Assembly (NCBI GenBank): GCA_051747405.1
Contig: JBNJGC010000067.1
Location: 1-13,367 of the forward strand
From: JAPHTQ01 sp051747405
GTDB lineage: Bacteria; Pseudomonadota; Gammaproteobacteria; Thiohalomonadales; Thiohalomonadaceae
Direction of reading: 5' to 3'
DNA: 13,367 nucleotides
Below the pieces are notes generated by a model. The model did not search any database, was not told where the DNA came from, and saw only the letters and a list, made by a program, of their open reading frames with translations. How positions within the stretch are numbered: position 1 is the first letter of the stretch; every line of letters begins with the position of its first letter. The position numbers were made by a program, and so were the translations under genes. Below are positions 13,360 through 13,367 of the stretch, piece by piece.

Positions 13360-13367
13360 TGAGAATG

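Noticed and set aside
1..13367. CRISPR array, tRNA or rRNA genes, insertion sequence
   Set aside because: Reading both strands I saw no regularly spaced repeats, no tRNA-like cloverleaf with CCA/T-loop, no rRNA segments and no transposase-like protein.

Overview
The window reads as chromosomal DNA of a gammaproteobacterium. The evidence is the conserved gene neighbourhood thrB - DUF2782 - polA - (sRNA locus) - engB - cytochrome c5 - cytochrome c4, which Pseudomonas and relatives also have, together with GC-rich coding and Gram-negative envelope genes. The ResB/CcsA (System II) cytochrome c maturation pair beside the cytochromes suggests a respiratory, possibly sulfur-oxidising or otherwise chemotrophic lineage rather than an enteric. 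That last step is inference; no species can be named from the sequence alone.

Layout. 1-1330 (+): the 3' end of a two-partner-secretion type outer-membrane transporter, then a SapC-family protein. 1386-3372 (-): homoserine kinase thrB, a small exported DUF2782 protein and a GxxExxY-family protein with altered active-site positions. 3373-3822: an intergenic region with a compact minus-strand transcription unit (good sigma70 promoter, 37-codon frame, intrinsic terminator) and a weaker plus-strand promoter candidate for polA. 3823-6522 (+): full-length DNA polymerase I. 6523-7118: a strong small-RNA candidate directly after polA with a sigmaE-like promoter, 5' hairpin, two CU-rich loops and an intrinsic terminator, followed by about 400 bases of decayed repeats. 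7119-7727 (-): the ribosome-assembly GTPase engB. 7933-8910 (+): cytochromes c5 and c4 with their terminator. 9144-12338 (+): resB and ccsA, closed by a bidirectional terminator. 12473-12964 (-): a single-domain cyclic-nucleotide-binding-like protein. 12965-13367: no gene, but two 97-base palindromic elements in opposite orientation that share a core and have unrelated, self-complementary outer arms.

How it fits together. c5 and c4 are exported periplasmic haem proteins, and ResB/CcsA is the machinery that moves haem across the membrane and ligates it to CxxCH motifs, so 7933-12338 is a cytochrome-plus-maturation block. PolA, ThrB and EngB are housekeeping. The polA-engB gap is where Spot 42 (enterics) and ErsA (Pseudomonas) lie, and this window has an sRNA-like unit of the ErsA kind there. 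The least explained sequences are that sRNA candidate, the small unit upstream of polA, and the twin palindromes at the right edge.
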